Source: Pseudomonas fluorescens Q2-87 (GTDB lineage Bacteria > Pseudomonadota > Gammaproteobacteria > Pseudomonadales > Pseudomonadaceae). From it: a stretch of 64,000 nucleotides of DNA. Both the position numbers and the translations under genes were made by a program. Under the pieces are notes generated by a model. It saw nothing but the letters and a program-made list of their open reading frames with translations, did no database searches and was not told where the DNA came from. This document shows, piece by piece, positions 42,617 through 52,893 of the stretch; positions within the stretch are counted from its first letter, which is position 1, and each line of letters begins with the position of its first letter. The DNA lies in the NCBI RefSeq assembly GCF_000281895.1, contig NZ_CM001558.1:3724556-3788555 (forward strand), read 5' to 3'.

Positions 42617-44695
42617 TCAGGCCATCGCCACGTGTTGCGCCTGGCGTATGTCGTGGATGAAACGTTCGGCAGGCTGCGGATGGCCAAGCAGGTAGCCCTG
42701 CAGCGAATCGCAGCCCAACTTCGTCAGGAAGCTCTGCTGCACGTCGGTTTCCACCCCTTCGGCGACGATCCGCAGGCCCAAGGCCTGGCCGAGGGCAACG
42801 ATGGCCGAAACGATGGCCGCGTCATCGCTGTCGTGTTCCAGGTCACGGACAAAGCCCCGGTCGATTTTCAGCTCGTTGGCCGGCAGGCGCTTGAGGTACA
42901 TCAGGCTCGAATAGCCAGTGCCGAAGTCGTCGATGGATAGGTCCACGCCCATGTCCGAAAGCTGTTGCAGCACCGTCATGCTGGCGTCCGCATCGCTCAT
43001 GGCGGTGGTCTCGGTGATTTCCAGGGTCAGGCTGTTGGCTGGCAAATGATGAGTCTGCAGCGCCTTGGCCACGCTCTGCACCAACCCGGCGTGGCAGAAC
43101 TGCAAGGCCGAGAGGTTCACCGCGATACGCCAATCGGTATAACCGAGCACGTACCATTCGCGCATCTGGCGACAAGCTTCGTTCAGCACCCATTCGCCGA
43201 TGGGAATGATCAAACCGGTCTTTTCCGCCAAGTCGATAAAGGTGTCGGGCATCAACTGCCCCTGGGTCGGATGGGCCCAGCGCAACAACGCCTCGGCTCC
43301 GACCGGGCGGCCATTGGCGGCGTCGAACTTGGGCTGGTAATGCAGGCTGAACTGCCGCTGCTCCACGGCGATGCGCAAGTCCTGCAGCAACTGCAACTGC
43401 TTGCGGGCGTTGCTGTTCATCGAGGCGTCGAAAAAACTGTAGCCGTTCTTGCCGGCGCCCTTGGCGTGGTACATCGCCGCGTCCGCATTCATCAGCAATT
43501 CATCGGCGCTCTGGCCGTTGCCGGGGAAAAGCGCAATGCCGACACTCGCAGAGATCTGCAAGTCATGTTCAGCCACCCGGAACGTGCGGGCGATCAAGCC
43601 GACCTGACGCGCCGCCAGTCGCAAGGCGTCGTCGGGCTCGGCCAGTTGCACCAGTAACACGAACTCATCGCCGCCGATCCGCGCCAGCGTATCCTGGCTG
43701 CGCAAGTCTTCACGCAGGCGCAGGGCCACGTCCCGCAGCAGCAGATCACCCATGTGGTGACCGAAGGCGTCGTTGACCGGCTTGAAGCCATCGAGGTCGA
43801 TGAACATCAAGGCAAAGCAGCCGCCCTGCTCCTGGACTCGATGCATCGCCTGGCTGATACGATCGGCCAGGAGCACGCGGTTGGGCAATCCGGTCAGTGG
43901 GTCGTGCAGGGCCAGTTGGGTCAGTTCCCGATTGGCCTGGGTCAGGGATTGGGCCAGTTCGGCAGTCCGGGCTTCCATGCGCGCGTCAAGAATAGAGGTC
44001 AGCAAGGCGATGGCCAGTACCGCCAGCGTGGTGATCAGCACCACATTGTCCAGGCCCTTGCCACTCAAGCCGTCCAGGGAACCGCAAAAGCTGCCATCGC
44101 GAAATTGCGCCCCGGCCATGCCGGTGTAGTGCATGCCGACAATGGCGATGCCCATGACCACCGCCGCGCCCGCGCGAGCCAGGCGCACATGGGGCGTGTT
44201 GCGGCGCAAGCGAAAGGCAATCCACAGCGCGGCCGCCGAGGCGCCGACGGCAATCATCAGCGAAGCCCCGAACAACGTCGGGTCATAATCGATGCCTGGC
44301 TGCATCCGCAGCGCGGCCATGCCGGTGTAATGCATGGCGCTGATGCCGGCACCCATGATCAGCGCGCCGAAGGCCAACTGCCACACGGGCAAACGCGGCT
44401 GGCTGACCAGCCACAAGGCAAATCCACAGGAAAGGATGGCGATCAACAGCGACAGCGCGGTGATCGACAGGTCATAGCCAAGCTCCACCGGGAGCGTGAA
44501 CGCCAGCATGCCGATGAAATGCATGGACCACACGCCCACCCCCATCGCCAACGCGCCACCTACCATCCACGCATGCGCCGCGCGCCCCTGGGTGGTGGCG
44601 ATACGCCCGGCCAGATCCAGTGCGGTGTAGGAAGCCAGTACGGCAACAAACACGGAGATTGAAACAAGGGCGGGGGAATAACTGCCGATCAGCAT
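42617..44695 (-). CDS. MHYT-GGDEF-EAL membrane protein (MucR/NbdA-like c-di-GMP enzyme)
   Basis: This 692-aa protein has seven N-terminal spans with the MHYT signatures SMHFIGM, AMHYTGM and GMHYTGM, which are thought to sense a gas or copper. A GGDEF domain (RIGGDEFVLL at about 335-344) and an EAL domain (GAEALLRW at about 462-469) follow, both with intact catalytic signatures. It may make and degrade c-di-GMP. MucR and NbdA of P. aeruginosa have this architecture. ATG 44695 is preferred to 44779. Confidence 0.93.
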   Translation of the reverse strand: MLIGSYSPALVSISVFVAVLASYTALDLAGRIATTQGRAAHAWMVGGALAMGVGVWSMHFIGMLAFTLPVELGYDLSITALSLLIAILSCGFALWLVSQPRLPVWQLAFGALIMGAGISAMHYTGMAALRMQPGIDYDPTLFGASLMIAVGASAAALWIAFRLRRNTPHVRLARAGAAVVMGIAIVGMHYTGMAGAQFRDGSFCGSLDGLSGKGLDNVVLITTLAVLAIALLTSILDARMEARTAELAQSLTQANRELTQLALHDPLTGLPNRVLLADRISQAMHRVQEQGGCFALMFIDLDGFKPVNDAFGHHMGDLLLRDVALRLREDLRSQDTLARIGGDEFVLLVQLAEPDDALRLAARQVGLIARTFRVAEHDLQISASVGIALFPGNGQSADELLMNADAAMYHAKGAGKNGYSFFDASMNSNARKQLQLLQDLRIAVEQRQFSLHYQPKFDAANGRPVGAEALLRWAHPTQGQLMPDTFIDLAEKTGLIIPIGEWVLNEACRQMREWYVLGYTDWRIAVNLSALQFCHAGLVQSVAKALQTHHLPANSLTLEITETTAMSDADASMTVLQQLSDMGVDLSIDDFGTGYSSLMYLKRLPANELKIDRGFVRDLEHDSDDAAIVSAIVALGQALGLRIVAEGVETDVQQSFLTKLGCDSLQGYLLGHPQPAERFIHDIRQAQHVAMA

Positions 44696-44981
44696 GGTTT
44701 TTCTCGTGACTGCAAAGCCGAACTGCTTCCATGCCCGGTTGAAAGGTGGCGATTGTACGCAATCGTATCGCCGACGCACTGTTCAAATGTCAAAAAGCCA
44801 TCAACGCTCGAATATTTTCGACGAAAGACATTTCGCCTGCCCATTTCGGACGCCTTGGATCCATAATCCCGCCTCAGTCCCCTTCCACAGGGTTTGGAGT
44901 TGATTCAATCGATGGCAATAACAGGCCCGCCGCGCGCGTGATGGCTCATACTCGGCGCACCTTTCTCGAACAGTGATTGCC

Positions 44982-45623
44982 ATGCCTTTCCTCGCCCGCA
45001 CTCACCCGCGTCTTTCCAGTGCCACGGTCCTTGGCCTGGCTGTCGGCATCCTGGCGCCTGTGGACGCTATCCTCAGCAAGGTCCTGATCGGCTGGAACGC
45101 CGGGGTCTGGACTTACCTGATCCTGATGTTCTGGCTCACCGTCCGGGCCAAGGCGCCCGACGTCAAGCGCATCGCCGAAATCGAAGATGAAAATGCCGGA
45201 CTGGTCCTGCTGATGGTCTGCATCGCCGCATTGGCCAGCCTGGCGACCATCACCTTCGAACTGACCGGCAGCCGCGACCTGCAAACCGCCGGCAAACTCC
45301 TGCATTACGGTTTTACAGCAATGACGGTGATCGGTTCGTGGCTGCTGATCGGGGTGATCTTCAGCGTTCACTACGCGCGGTTGTATTACACCTGGGAAGG
45401 CAAGGAGCCCGCCCTGCGGTTTGCCGAAGGGCTGACCACGCCCAACTATTGGGATTTCCTGTACTTCTCTTTCACCATTGGAGTGGCGGTACAAACATCG
45501 GACGTGGGGGTGGCCACGCGGCAGTTGCGCAAGATCGTACTGGCGCAGTCGTTGATCGGCTTTTTGTTCAATACGGCGATTCTTGGATTTTCGGTCAATA
45601 TTGCGGCGGGGTTGTTTAACTAA
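44982..45623 (+). CDS. DUF1345 membrane protein
   Basis: This 213-aa inner-membrane protein has five or six hydrophobic segments and the DUF1345 core [15 protein letters not shown]...[20 protein letters not shown]. The function is unknown. I chose ATG 44982 ([10 protein letters not shown]). An ATG at 44973 would add three residues. It is convergent with the sensor kinase gene, four bases apart. Confidence 0.9.
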   Translation: MPFLARTHPRLSSATVLGLAVGILAPVDAILSKVLIGWNAGVWTYLILMFWLTVRAKAPDVKRIAEIEDENAGLVLLMVCIAALASLATITFELTGSRDLQTAGKLLHYGFTAMTVIGSWLLIGVIFSVHYARLYYTWEGKEPALRFAEGLTTPNYWDFLYFSFTIGVAVQTSDVGVATRQLRKIVLAQSLIGFLFNTAILGFSVNIAAGLFN

Positions 45624-45627
45624 AGAG

Positions 45628-46929
45628 TCAGGACGGCGTTGGCAGCCACAGCCTGAAACGCGCTCCGCCCAGCGGCGAGGCTTCGGCCGTCAGCGTCCCA
45701 CCTTGGGCTTCCAGGGCGCGACGGCTAATGGCCAGGCCGAGGCCGAAGCCGCCCGTGGCGCGGTCGCGGCTGCGGTCCAGGCGATAGAACGGCTCGAACA
45801 CGCGCTCGCGTTCGCTGTCAGGAATTCCGATGCCATCGTCGTCGACCCAGATCTCGCAACCCCGGTCGCTGACCCGCACACCCACCTGGATCCGCTTCTC
45901 GCAATAACGCATGGCATTGCGTAGCAGGTTCTGCAAGGCTCGGGCGGTCAGGCGCGGATCCAGCACGAAGCGCTCCAGCGTCCCGTGCAACAGCACATCG
46001 ATCACCACATCCGGCGCCGCCAGATCCTCGTCGACACTGCCCAGAATGCTGTCGATGAACTCATCCAACGGTACTTCGACCCGTTCGGGCAAACGCGCGG
46101 GATTCTGCAAACGGCTATAGGACAGCAACTCCAACACCAGCTCATCCAACTCACGGATGTGCGCCACCAGCCCTTGCAGACGCTCACGACTGGCCAGTGG
46201 CAGGTCATCGGAAAGCGCCAGGGCCAGGCCGAAATCGAGCCGGGTCAAGGGCGTGCGCAGTTCATGAGACACCGCGTTGAGCAGATCCCGTTGCTGGTTG
46301 AGCAGGTTCTCGATATCGCCGGCCATGGTGTCGAACACATGGGCGAGGCTGCCAATGTTCGACCGAGAGGCGATGTGCGTACGCTCGCTGAGGTGACCTT
46401 TACCGAAGCGCTCGGCGGTGCGCTTGAGGCGTTCCAGATCACGCCAGTGAGGCCGCAGCCAGAGCAGCAGGCAGGCAAGCATCGTCGCGCCGATCAACAC
46501 ATTGATGCTCCAATACAACCAACTTACGTCCGCCGGATCCGGCGGCACGATCATCTTGACCGCCGTGTGCTCATCCAACGGCGAGACCGCCAGGGTTCGC
46601 CACGCCCAGTCGCCCAGGCGTACAACGTTCTCGCCATGCTTGAGGCGCGCCTGCTCCACGGGGCTGAAACCGCCGTCATCAATGGCGACCAGCTCAATGC
46701 GCAACGGATCGAACTCCTGATCCATCTGCGCCGCCAGCGCCGGCCATTGCTCGCTGGGTACGGCACGGAACTGCTTGACCAGCAAGGTTTGCAGGCCCCG
46801 GGAATAATCGAGGTTGTAAGTCAGGAAGCGCTCATGGAACAGGCGGATCACCAGCTCCGGCATCAGATAGATCGCCGCGCTGTAGGAGACGATGGTGACC
46901 AGGTAAAGACGGATCAGCAGTTTCCACAT
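45628..46929 (-). CDS. Two-component sensor histidine kinase (RstB-like)
   Basis: This 433-aa inner-membrane kinase has two spans enclosing a periplasmic sensor of about 120 residues, a HAMP linker (LRPHWRDLERLKRTAERFGKGHL) and the phospho-acceptor histidine in AVSHELRTPLTRLDF at about residue 222. The ATPase N box (QNLLRNAMRYC) and G boxes (DDDGIGIPD, GGFGLGLAI) follow. It lies four bases after the response-regulator gene. I chose ATG 46929; earlier starts run into the regulator gene. Confidence 0.93.
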   Translation of the reverse strand: MWKLLIRLYLVTIVSYSAAIYLMPELVIRLFHERFLTYNLDYSRGLQTLLVKQFRAVPSEQWPALAAQMDQEFDPLRIELVAIDDGGFSPVEQARLKHGENVVRLGDWAWRTLAVSPLDEHTAVKMIVPPDPADVSWLYWSINVLIGATMLACLLLWLRPHWRDLERLKRTAERFGKGHLSERTHIASRSNIGSLAHVFDTMAGDIENLLNQQRDLLNAVSHELRTPLTRLDFGLALALSDDLPLASRERLQGLVAHIRELDELVLELLSYSRLQNPARLPERVEVPLDEFIDSILGSVDEDLAAPDVVIDVLLHGTLERFVLDPRLTARALQNLLRNAMRYCEKRIQVGVRVSDRGCEIWVDDDGIGIPDSERERVFEPFYRLDRSRDRATGGFGLGLAISRRALEAQGGTLTAEASPLGGARFRLWLPTPS

Positions 46930-46933
46930 CGGC

Positions 46934-47635
46934 TCAGCATTCCCACTCGGAACGACTGAACAAATAACCCTTGCCCCACACGGTCTTGATCTTGCGCGCC
47001 TCACCGGCGTTATCGTCGAACTTGCGCCGCAGCTTGGAAATCGCCACGTCGACCGAACGGTCGGTGCCATTGAATTCGATACCTCGCAGCCGTTGCAGGA
47101 TCTGATCGCGGCTCAGCACTTCTCCGGAATGACGGGCCAGCACCACCAACAGGTTGTATTCACCACTGGACAGCTCCACCGCCTGCCCACGCCAGGTCAC
47201 GGTGCGCTCGGACAAATCGATGCAAAGATTGCCCATGAGAATGCGATCGTTGGCCGTCTGCGGTTCGCTGAAGCTGCTGCGACGCAGCAAGGTGCGCACC
47301 CTCGCCAGCAACACCCGGGGCTCACACGGTTTGGTGACGTAGTCGTCGGCGCCCATTTCCAGACCCAGTACCTGATCATGGCTATCGTCCCGGGCGGTGA
47401 GCATCAGGATCGGCAAGGTCGCCGAATCGGCTCGCAATAAGCGGCAGACCTGCAACCCATCCAATCCCGGCAGCATCAGGTCGAGGATTACCAGGTCCGG
47501 CGGATCGACCCGCGCCCGCTCGCGGACATGGTCGCCACGGCTGAGCACACTGACCTGATAGCCGTTGCGCTCCAGATAACTGGCGATCAGCTCGGAGAGT
47601 GCGGTGTCGTCTTCGACCAGGAGGATGTTGGGCAT
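46934..47635 (-). CDS. OmpR-family response regulator (RstA-like)
   Basis: This 233-aa regulator has a receiver domain with phospho-acceptor Asp52 (DLVILDLMLPG) and conserved lysine in YVTKPCEP, and a winged-helix DNA-binding domain (LSRDQILQRLRGIEFNGTDRSVDVAISKLRRKF). It is paired with the kinase downstream. It is divergent from an RND efflux operon across a REP-containing gap and is a candidate regulator of that pump. Confidence 0.94.
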   Translation of the reverse strand: MPNILLVEDDTALSELIASYLERNGYQVSVLSRGDHVRERARVDPPDLVILDLMLPGLDGLQVCRLLRADSATLPILMLTARDDSHDQVLGLEMGADDYVTKPCEPRVLLARVRTLLRRSSFSEPQTANDRILMGNLCIDLSERTVTWRGQAVELSSGEYNLLVVLARHSGEVLSRDQILQRLRGIEFNGTDRSVDVAISKLRRKFDDNAGEARKIKTVWGKGYLFSRSEWEC

Positions 47636-47670
47636 CGTGTTTCCAGAAAGTGCTTTAGCGCCTGATAGGC

Positions 47671-47745
47671 CGCCTTCGCGAGCAAGCCCGCTCCCACAAT
47701 AATCACGCGAACTCCTGTGGGAGCGGGCTTGCTCGCGAAGGCGGC
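47671..47745. repeat. REP doublet (GTGGGAGCGGGCTTGCTCGC family)
   Basis: Two inverted REP copies only about 20 bases apart lie between the divergent response-regulator and efflux genes. The 155 bases to the right of it should hold the efflux promoter. Confidence 0.85.
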
Positions 47746-47900
47746 ACTGCAGTCACCCGAGAATCAAGCAGCCAAGGATATACGCCCTCGCCCATTCCCG
47801 AGCAAACCCCTTACACAATTTCACATACCCCCTACAAAGCTTTACCGCTGCTCGCGATCGTCCCTCGTAGCATGGCAGCGTTCATTATTGGGGAAGCACC

Positions 47901-49058
47901 ATGTCAACGAACACCTTCGCCACCCTGGGCCTGTTGCTCGGGGTGCTGCTGTTGAGCGCCTGCGACAGCGCCTCGCCCCCTGCCGACGAAGCGCCGCTGG
48001 CCACCGTAACCATCGAAACCATCCAGGCCCGGCCACTGTCCATCAGCAGCGAACTGAGCGGGCGCATTGCCGCGCCGCGAACCGCCGAGGTACGCGCGCG
48101 AGTGCCAGGGGTGGTGTTGCAACGGGTCTATCGCGAAGGCAGCGATGTAAAGAAAGGCGAGGTGTTGTTCCGCATCGATCCAGCCCCGTTCAAGGCCGAC
48201 CTCGACAGCGCCGAGGCCGCGTTGCGCAAAGCCGAGGCCAACGCGTTCCAGGCCCGCCTGCAAGAGCAGCGTTACTCGCAGTTGATCGCCGACAACGCCA
48301 TCAGCGGCCAGGACTACGACAATGCCCGCGCCGCCGTTCGCCAGACCGCCGCCGACGTTGCTGCCAACAAAGCTGCCGTGGAGCGGGCCAGGTTGAACCT
48401 GGGGTATGCCACGGTCACGGCGCCGATTGCCGGGCGCATCGGCCGGGCACTGGTCACCGAAGGCGCACTGGTGGGCCAGAACGAAACCACGCCCCTGGCG
48501 CTCATCCAGCAGTTGAATCCGATCCACGCAGATCTCACGCAATCGACCCGCGAACTCAACGAGCTGCGCCGGGCCTTGCGTTCCGGACAGTTGCAGCAGG
48601 TCGGCCAGGACCAGGCCAAGGCCACGTTGATCCAGGACGACGGCAGCCTCTACCCGTTGCCGGGCAAGCTGCTGTTCACCGACATCAGCGTCGACCCGGG
48701 CACCGGCCAGATCACCCTGCGCAGCGAGTTTCCCAATCCCGACCTTGACCTGTTGCCGGGCAGCTTTGTGCGCGTACGCCTGGAACAAGCCTTCGACCGC
48801 CAGGGTATCAGCGTGCCGCAACGGGCCATCCAGCGCGACAGCGCCGGCATCGCCCACGTGTTGCTGCTCGACGCGCAGCAACAGCTCAGCCTGCAACCGG
48901 TGGAATTGGGCACCGTGCAAGACGATCGCTGGATCGTCACCCACGGCCTCAAGCCTGGCGACCGCATCGTGGTGCAAGGGCTGCAACATGCTCGCCCCGG
49001 TGAAAAGGTCCGGATCGACGACTCCCCTCTTCCCCTTGCCCAGGTGCCTGGTCAATAA
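47901..49058 (+). CDS. RND efflux periplasmic adaptor (MexA-like lipoprotein)
   Basis: This 385-aa membrane-fusion protein has a lipobox LLLSAC with Cys21 as the lipid-bearing residue, a barrel-sandwich/lipoyl segment (AEVRARVPGVVLQRVYREGSDVKKGEVLF), a coiled-coil hairpin (residues about 95-165) and beta-barrel domains. It bridges the RND pump and an outer-membrane channel. The pump gene follows after 14 bp. No outer-membrane factor is encoded here, so a shared OprM/TolC-type channel is likely. Confidence 0.94.
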   Translation: MSTNTFATLGLLLGVLLLSACDSASPPADEAPLATVTIETIQARPLSISSELSGRIAAPRTAEVRARVPGVVLQRVYREGSDVKKGEVLFRIDPAPFKADLDSAEAALRKAEANAFQARLQEQRYSQLIADNAISGQDYDNARAAVRQTAADVAANKAAVERARLNLGYATVTAPIAGRIGRALVTEGALVGQNETTPLALIQQLNPIHADLTQSTRELNELRRALRSGQLQQVGQDQAKATLIQDDGSLYPLPGKLLFTDISVDPGTGQITLRSEFPNPDLDLLPGSFVRVRLEQAFDRQGISVPQRAIQRDSAGIAHVLLLDAQQQLSLQPVELGTVQDDRWIVTHGLKPGDRIVVQGLQHARPGEKVRIDDSPLPLAQVPGQ

Positions 49059-49072
49059 GCAGGACGTTTCCT

Positions 49073-52000
49073 ATGCCGCAGTTCTTTATCGACCGTCCCG
49101 TGTTCGCCTGGGTGGTCGCGCTGTTCATCCTGCTGGCCGGTGCGCTGGCCATCCCGAAGCTGCCGGTGGCGCAGTATCCTGACGTCGCGCCACCGCAGAT
49201 CGAGATCTATGCGGTGTACCCGGGCGCCTCGGCGCAAACCGTGGACGAAAGCGTAGTCAGCCTGATCGAAGAAGAACTCAACGGCGCCGACAACCTGCTG
49301 TATTTCGGTTCCCAGAGCAGCCTGGGCAGCGCCACCATCACTGCGACTTTCCAGCCCGGCACCAACCCCGAACTGGCCCAGGTCGACGTACAGAATCGCC
49401 TCAAGGCCGTGGAGTCGCGCCTGCCCCAATCGGTCACCCAGCAAGGCTTGCAGGTGGACAAGGTCTCGGCCGGCTTCCTGCTGCTGATCACCTTGACCTC
49501 CAGTGACGGCAAACTCGACGACGTGGCCCTCAGCGATTACCTGGCGCGCAATGTGATGAATGAGATCAAGCGTCTGGACGGTGTCGGCAAGGCGCAGTTG
49601 TACGGGGCCGAACGGGCGATGCGGATTTGGATCGATCCGCAGAAATTGCTGAGCTTCAACCTGACCCCGGCCGACGTCAACGCGGCCATCGTGGCGCAGA
49701 ACGCTCAGGTGTCGGCAGGCAGCATCGGCGACTTGCCGACCCGTACGACCCAGGAAATCACCGCGACGGTGCTGGTCAAGGGCCAACTGTCGACGCCCGA
49801 AGAATTCGCCGACATCGTGCTCAAGGCCAACCCCGACGGCTCGACCGTGCGCATCGCCGACGTCGCACGGGTAGAGGTCGGCAGCCAGGAATACCAATTT
49901 TCCACCCGTTTGAACGGCAAGCCGTCCACCGCCGTCAGCGTGCAATTGTCCCCCGGGGCCAATGCCGTGAGCACGGCAAACCGGGTGCGCCAGAAGATGG
50001 ACGAACTGGCGCGCTATTTCCCGGCGGGTGTGGCGTACAAGATCCCGTACGACACGTCGCCTTTCGTCAAAGTCTCGATCACCAAGGTGGTCTATACCCT
50101 CGCCGAGGCGATGCTGCTGGTGTTCGCCGTGATGTTCCTGTTCCTGCAGAACGTGCGCTACACATTGATCCCGACATTGGTGGTACCGGTGGCGTTGATG
50201 GGCACCTTCGCCACGATGTTTGCCCTGGGTTTTTCCATCAACGTGCTGACCATGTTCGGCATGGTATTGGCCATCGGCATCCTGGTGGACGATGCCATCG
50301 TCGTGGTGGAAAACGTCGAGCGAATCATGGCCAGCGAAGGGTTATCGCCCAAGGAAGCCACGCGCAAGGCCATGCAGCAGATCACCGGGGCGATCATCGG
50401 CATCACCCTGGTACTGGTGGCGGTGTTTATCCCGATGGCGTTCATGCAGGGTTCGGTGGGGGTCATCTATCGGCAGTTCTCGCTGTCCATGGCCACGTCG
50501 ATCCTGTTCTCGGCGTTCCTGGCATTGACGCTGACCCCGGCACTCTGCGCGACCCTGTTGAAACCGATCGCCCAGGGCGAACACCACGCCAAAGGTGGAT
50601 TCTTCGGCTGGTTCAATCGGCGCTTCGACCAGTTGGGTGATCGCTATCAGGGCTGGGTGGCCTACGCGCTGAAACGCACCGGGCGCTACCTGCTGATCTA
50701 CGGCGTGCTGTTGGTGGGCATGGGCCTGCTGTTCAGTCGCCTGCCCTCCTCTTTCCTGCCGGTGGAGGACCAGGGCTACACCATCACCGACATCCAATTG
50801 CCGCCCGGCGCGAGCAAAAACCGCACGGTGCAGGTGGTCGAGCAGATCGAAGCCCACAACGCCGGCGAGCCCGGGGTGGGCGACAGCACGATAATCCTGG
50901 GCTTCAGCTTTTCCGGCAGCGGGCAAAACGCTGCATTGGCGTTCACCACCCTCAAGGACTGGTCGGAGCGCGGCAGCGATGACTCGGCCAGCGCCATTGC
51001 CGAGCGGGCCAACCAGGCGTTCGGCTCGATCAAGGACGCCATGGCCTTTGCCGTCCTCCCGCCGCCAGTGGATGGCTTGGGGACGTCCAGCGGTTTCGAG
51101 TTCCGCTTGCAGGACCGCGGCGCCCTTGGCCATGCCACGCTCATGCAAGCCCGCAGCGAACTGCTCGCTGCCGCGGAAAAAAGCCCGGTCTTGATGAACG
51201 TGCGCGAGAGCGCCCTGGCCGAAGCGCCGCAAGTACAACTGGAAGTGGACCGCAAGCAGGCCAACGCCCTGGGCGTATCCTTTGCCGACGTCGGCAGTGT
51301 GCTGGCGACCGCCGTGGGCTCGACCTACATCAATGACTTCCCCAATCAGGGTCGCATGCAGCGGGTGGTGGTCCAGGCTGAAGGCGATCAACGCAGCCAG
51401 GTCGCCGACCTGTTGAAGATCCACGTGCGCAACGACGCCGGAAAAATGGTGCCGCTGTCAGCCTTTGTCCAGGCCCGGTGGACCCAGGGTCCGACTCAAC
51501 TGACCCGGTACAACGGCTACCCGGCGATCAGCATCTCCGGCGAACCGGCGCCCGGTCACAGCACCGGCGAGGCCATGGCGGAAATCGAACGGCTGGTGGC
51601 CCAGGGGCCGGCAGGCCTGGGCCAGGAATGGACCGGGCTGTCCTTGCAGGAACGTCTGTCCGGCAGCCAGGCGCCTGTTTTGCTGGGCCTGTCGCTGCTG
51701 GTGGTGTTCCTGTGCCTGGCGGCGCTCTATGAGAGCTGGTCGATCCCCACCTCGGTGCTGCTGGTGGTACCGCTGGGCGTGCTCGGCGCGGTGCTGGCGG
51801 TGTCGCTGCGCGGCATGCCCAACGATGTGTTCTTCAAGGTCGGACTGGTCACCATCATCGGGCTGTCGGCGAAGAATGCGATCCTGATCATCGAGTTTGC
51901 CAAGAGCCTGTACGACGAAGGCCACGATCTGGTCGACGCCACGCTCCAGGCCGCGCGCCTGCGTTTGCGGCCGATCATCATGACTTCCCTGGCGTTCATT

Positions 52001-52171
52001 CTCGGCGTGGTGCCTCTGGCGATCGCTACCGGGGCCAGCTCGGCGAGCCAGCAGGCCATCGGTACGGGGGTGATTGGCGGGATGATCACCGCAACGTTGG
52101 CGGTGGTGTTTGTGCCGGTGTTTTTCGTGGCGGTGATGAGGCTTGTGCGCAGATCCGGCAAACAGCGTTGA
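49073..52171 (+). CDS. RND efflux transporter (HAE1 family, MexB/AcrB-like)
   Basis: This 1032-aa inner-membrane proton/drug antiporter has twelve spans and two large periplasmic loops. It starts MPQFFIDRPVFAWVVALFI and carries the TM4 proton-relay aspartates in AIGILVDDAIVVVENVER. The lysine of TM10 lies in GLSAKNAILIIEFAK. It exports hydrophobic compounds with the MexA-like adaptor upstream. ATG 49073 follows AGGA. The substrate range cannot be read from sequence. Confidence 0.95.
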   Translation: MPQFFIDRPVFAWVVALFILLAGALAIPKLPVAQYPDVAPPQIEIYAVYPGASAQTVDESVVSLIEEELNGADNLLYFGSQSSLGSATITATFQPGTNPELAQVDVQNRLKAVESRLPQSVTQQGLQVDKVSAGFLLLITLTSSDGKLDDVALSDYLARNVMNEIKRLDGVGKAQLYGAERAMRIWIDPQKLLSFNLTPADVNAAIVAQNAQVSAGSIGDLPTRTTQEITATVLVKGQLSTPEEFADIVLKANPDGSTVRIADVARVEVGSQEYQFSTRLNGKPSTAVSVQLSPGANAVSTANRVRQKMDELARYFPAGVAYKIPYDTSPFVKVSITKVVYTLAEAMLLVFAVMFLFLQNVRYTLIPTLVVPVALMGTFATMFALGFSINVLTMFGMVLAIGILVDDAIVVVENVERIMASEGLSPKEATRKAMQQITGAIIGITLVLVAVFIPMAFMQGSVGVIYRQFSLSMATSILFSAFLALTLTPALCATLLKPIAQGEHHAKGGFFGWFNRRFDQLGDRYQGWVAYALKRTGRYLLIYGVLLVGMGLLFSRLPSSFLPVEDQGYTITDIQLPPGASKNRTVQVVEQIEAHNAGEPGVGDSTIILGFSFSGSGQNAALAFTTLKDWSERGSDDSASAIAERANQAFGSIKDAMAFAVLPPPVDGLGTSSGFEFRLQDRGALGHATLMQARSELLAAAEKSPVLMNVRESALAEAPQVQLEVDRKQANALGVSFADVGSVLATAVGSTYINDFPNQGRMQRVVVQAEGDQRSQVADLLKIHVRNDAGKMVPLSAFVQARWTQGPTQLTRYNGYPAISISGEPAPGHSTGEAMAEIERLVAQGPAGLGQEWTGLSLQERLSGSQAPVLLGLSLLVVFLCLAALYESWSIPTSVLLVVPLGVLGAVLAVSLRGMPNDVFFKVGLVTIIGLSAKNAILIIEFAKSLYDEGHDLVDATLQAARLRLRPIIMTSLAFILGVVPLAIATGASSASQQAIGTGVIGGMITATLAVVFVPVFFVAVMRLVRRSGKQR

Positions 52172-52474
52172 ATCTGAGGGAACGAGGCTGATTGTGATTT
52201 TATAGTTTGTGTGTATATCCGTTTTTTGGTAACGGCTGCTTAGGGTTCCGCCCTTACGGCGGGTCACTTTTGGAAGAGCGCCAAAAGTAACCAAAAGCGC
52301 TTTGCCCCACCACTCGGTGCCTCGCTAGGGCTCGGCATGCCCGAACGCAGGCATTGCTCCGTGGGCCCGCCGCGAAGGGTCATCCATGACCCAGCGCGGC
52401 TATCCCGGCATCCATGCCGGGATGCCCACTACGCAATGCCTGCGTTCGGCCAGCGTGGTTTAACGGGGCGTCCA

Positions 52475-52520
<46 letters not shown>

Positions 52521-52572
52521 CAGATCTAAAGCAAAGCAAGAGCAGGGCGCCCCCCAGCATCTTTATAGCTGA

Positions 52573-52602
52573 ACCACCGCTATCGCGAGCAAGCTCGGTC
52601 CC
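52573..52602. repeat. Single REP-like copy in the centre of the 680-bp element
   Basis: A degenerate copy (ATCGCGAGCAAGCTCGGTCC) of the main REP family lies in the loop between the arms of the larger inverted repeat. Confidence 0.65.
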
Positions 52603-52893
52603 ACAGAAGAAACGCGGTCCCAAAAAAACAGGTCGGCTCTCAGGCCGCCTCGCGGTGGACGTTGATCTCGGCGCCCCGTTAACCACGCTGGCCGAACGTA
52701 GGTATTGCGTAGTGGGCCCACGGAGCAATGCCGGAGTGAGGGCATGCCGAGCATTAGCAAGGCACCGAGTGGTGGGGCAAAAGCGTTTTGGTTACTTTTG
52801 CGCTTCTCAAAAGTGACCCGCTGTAAGAGCGGAACCGCCAGCAGCCGTTACCAAAAAAACGGATATACACACAAACCATAACTCCGCGATCCC

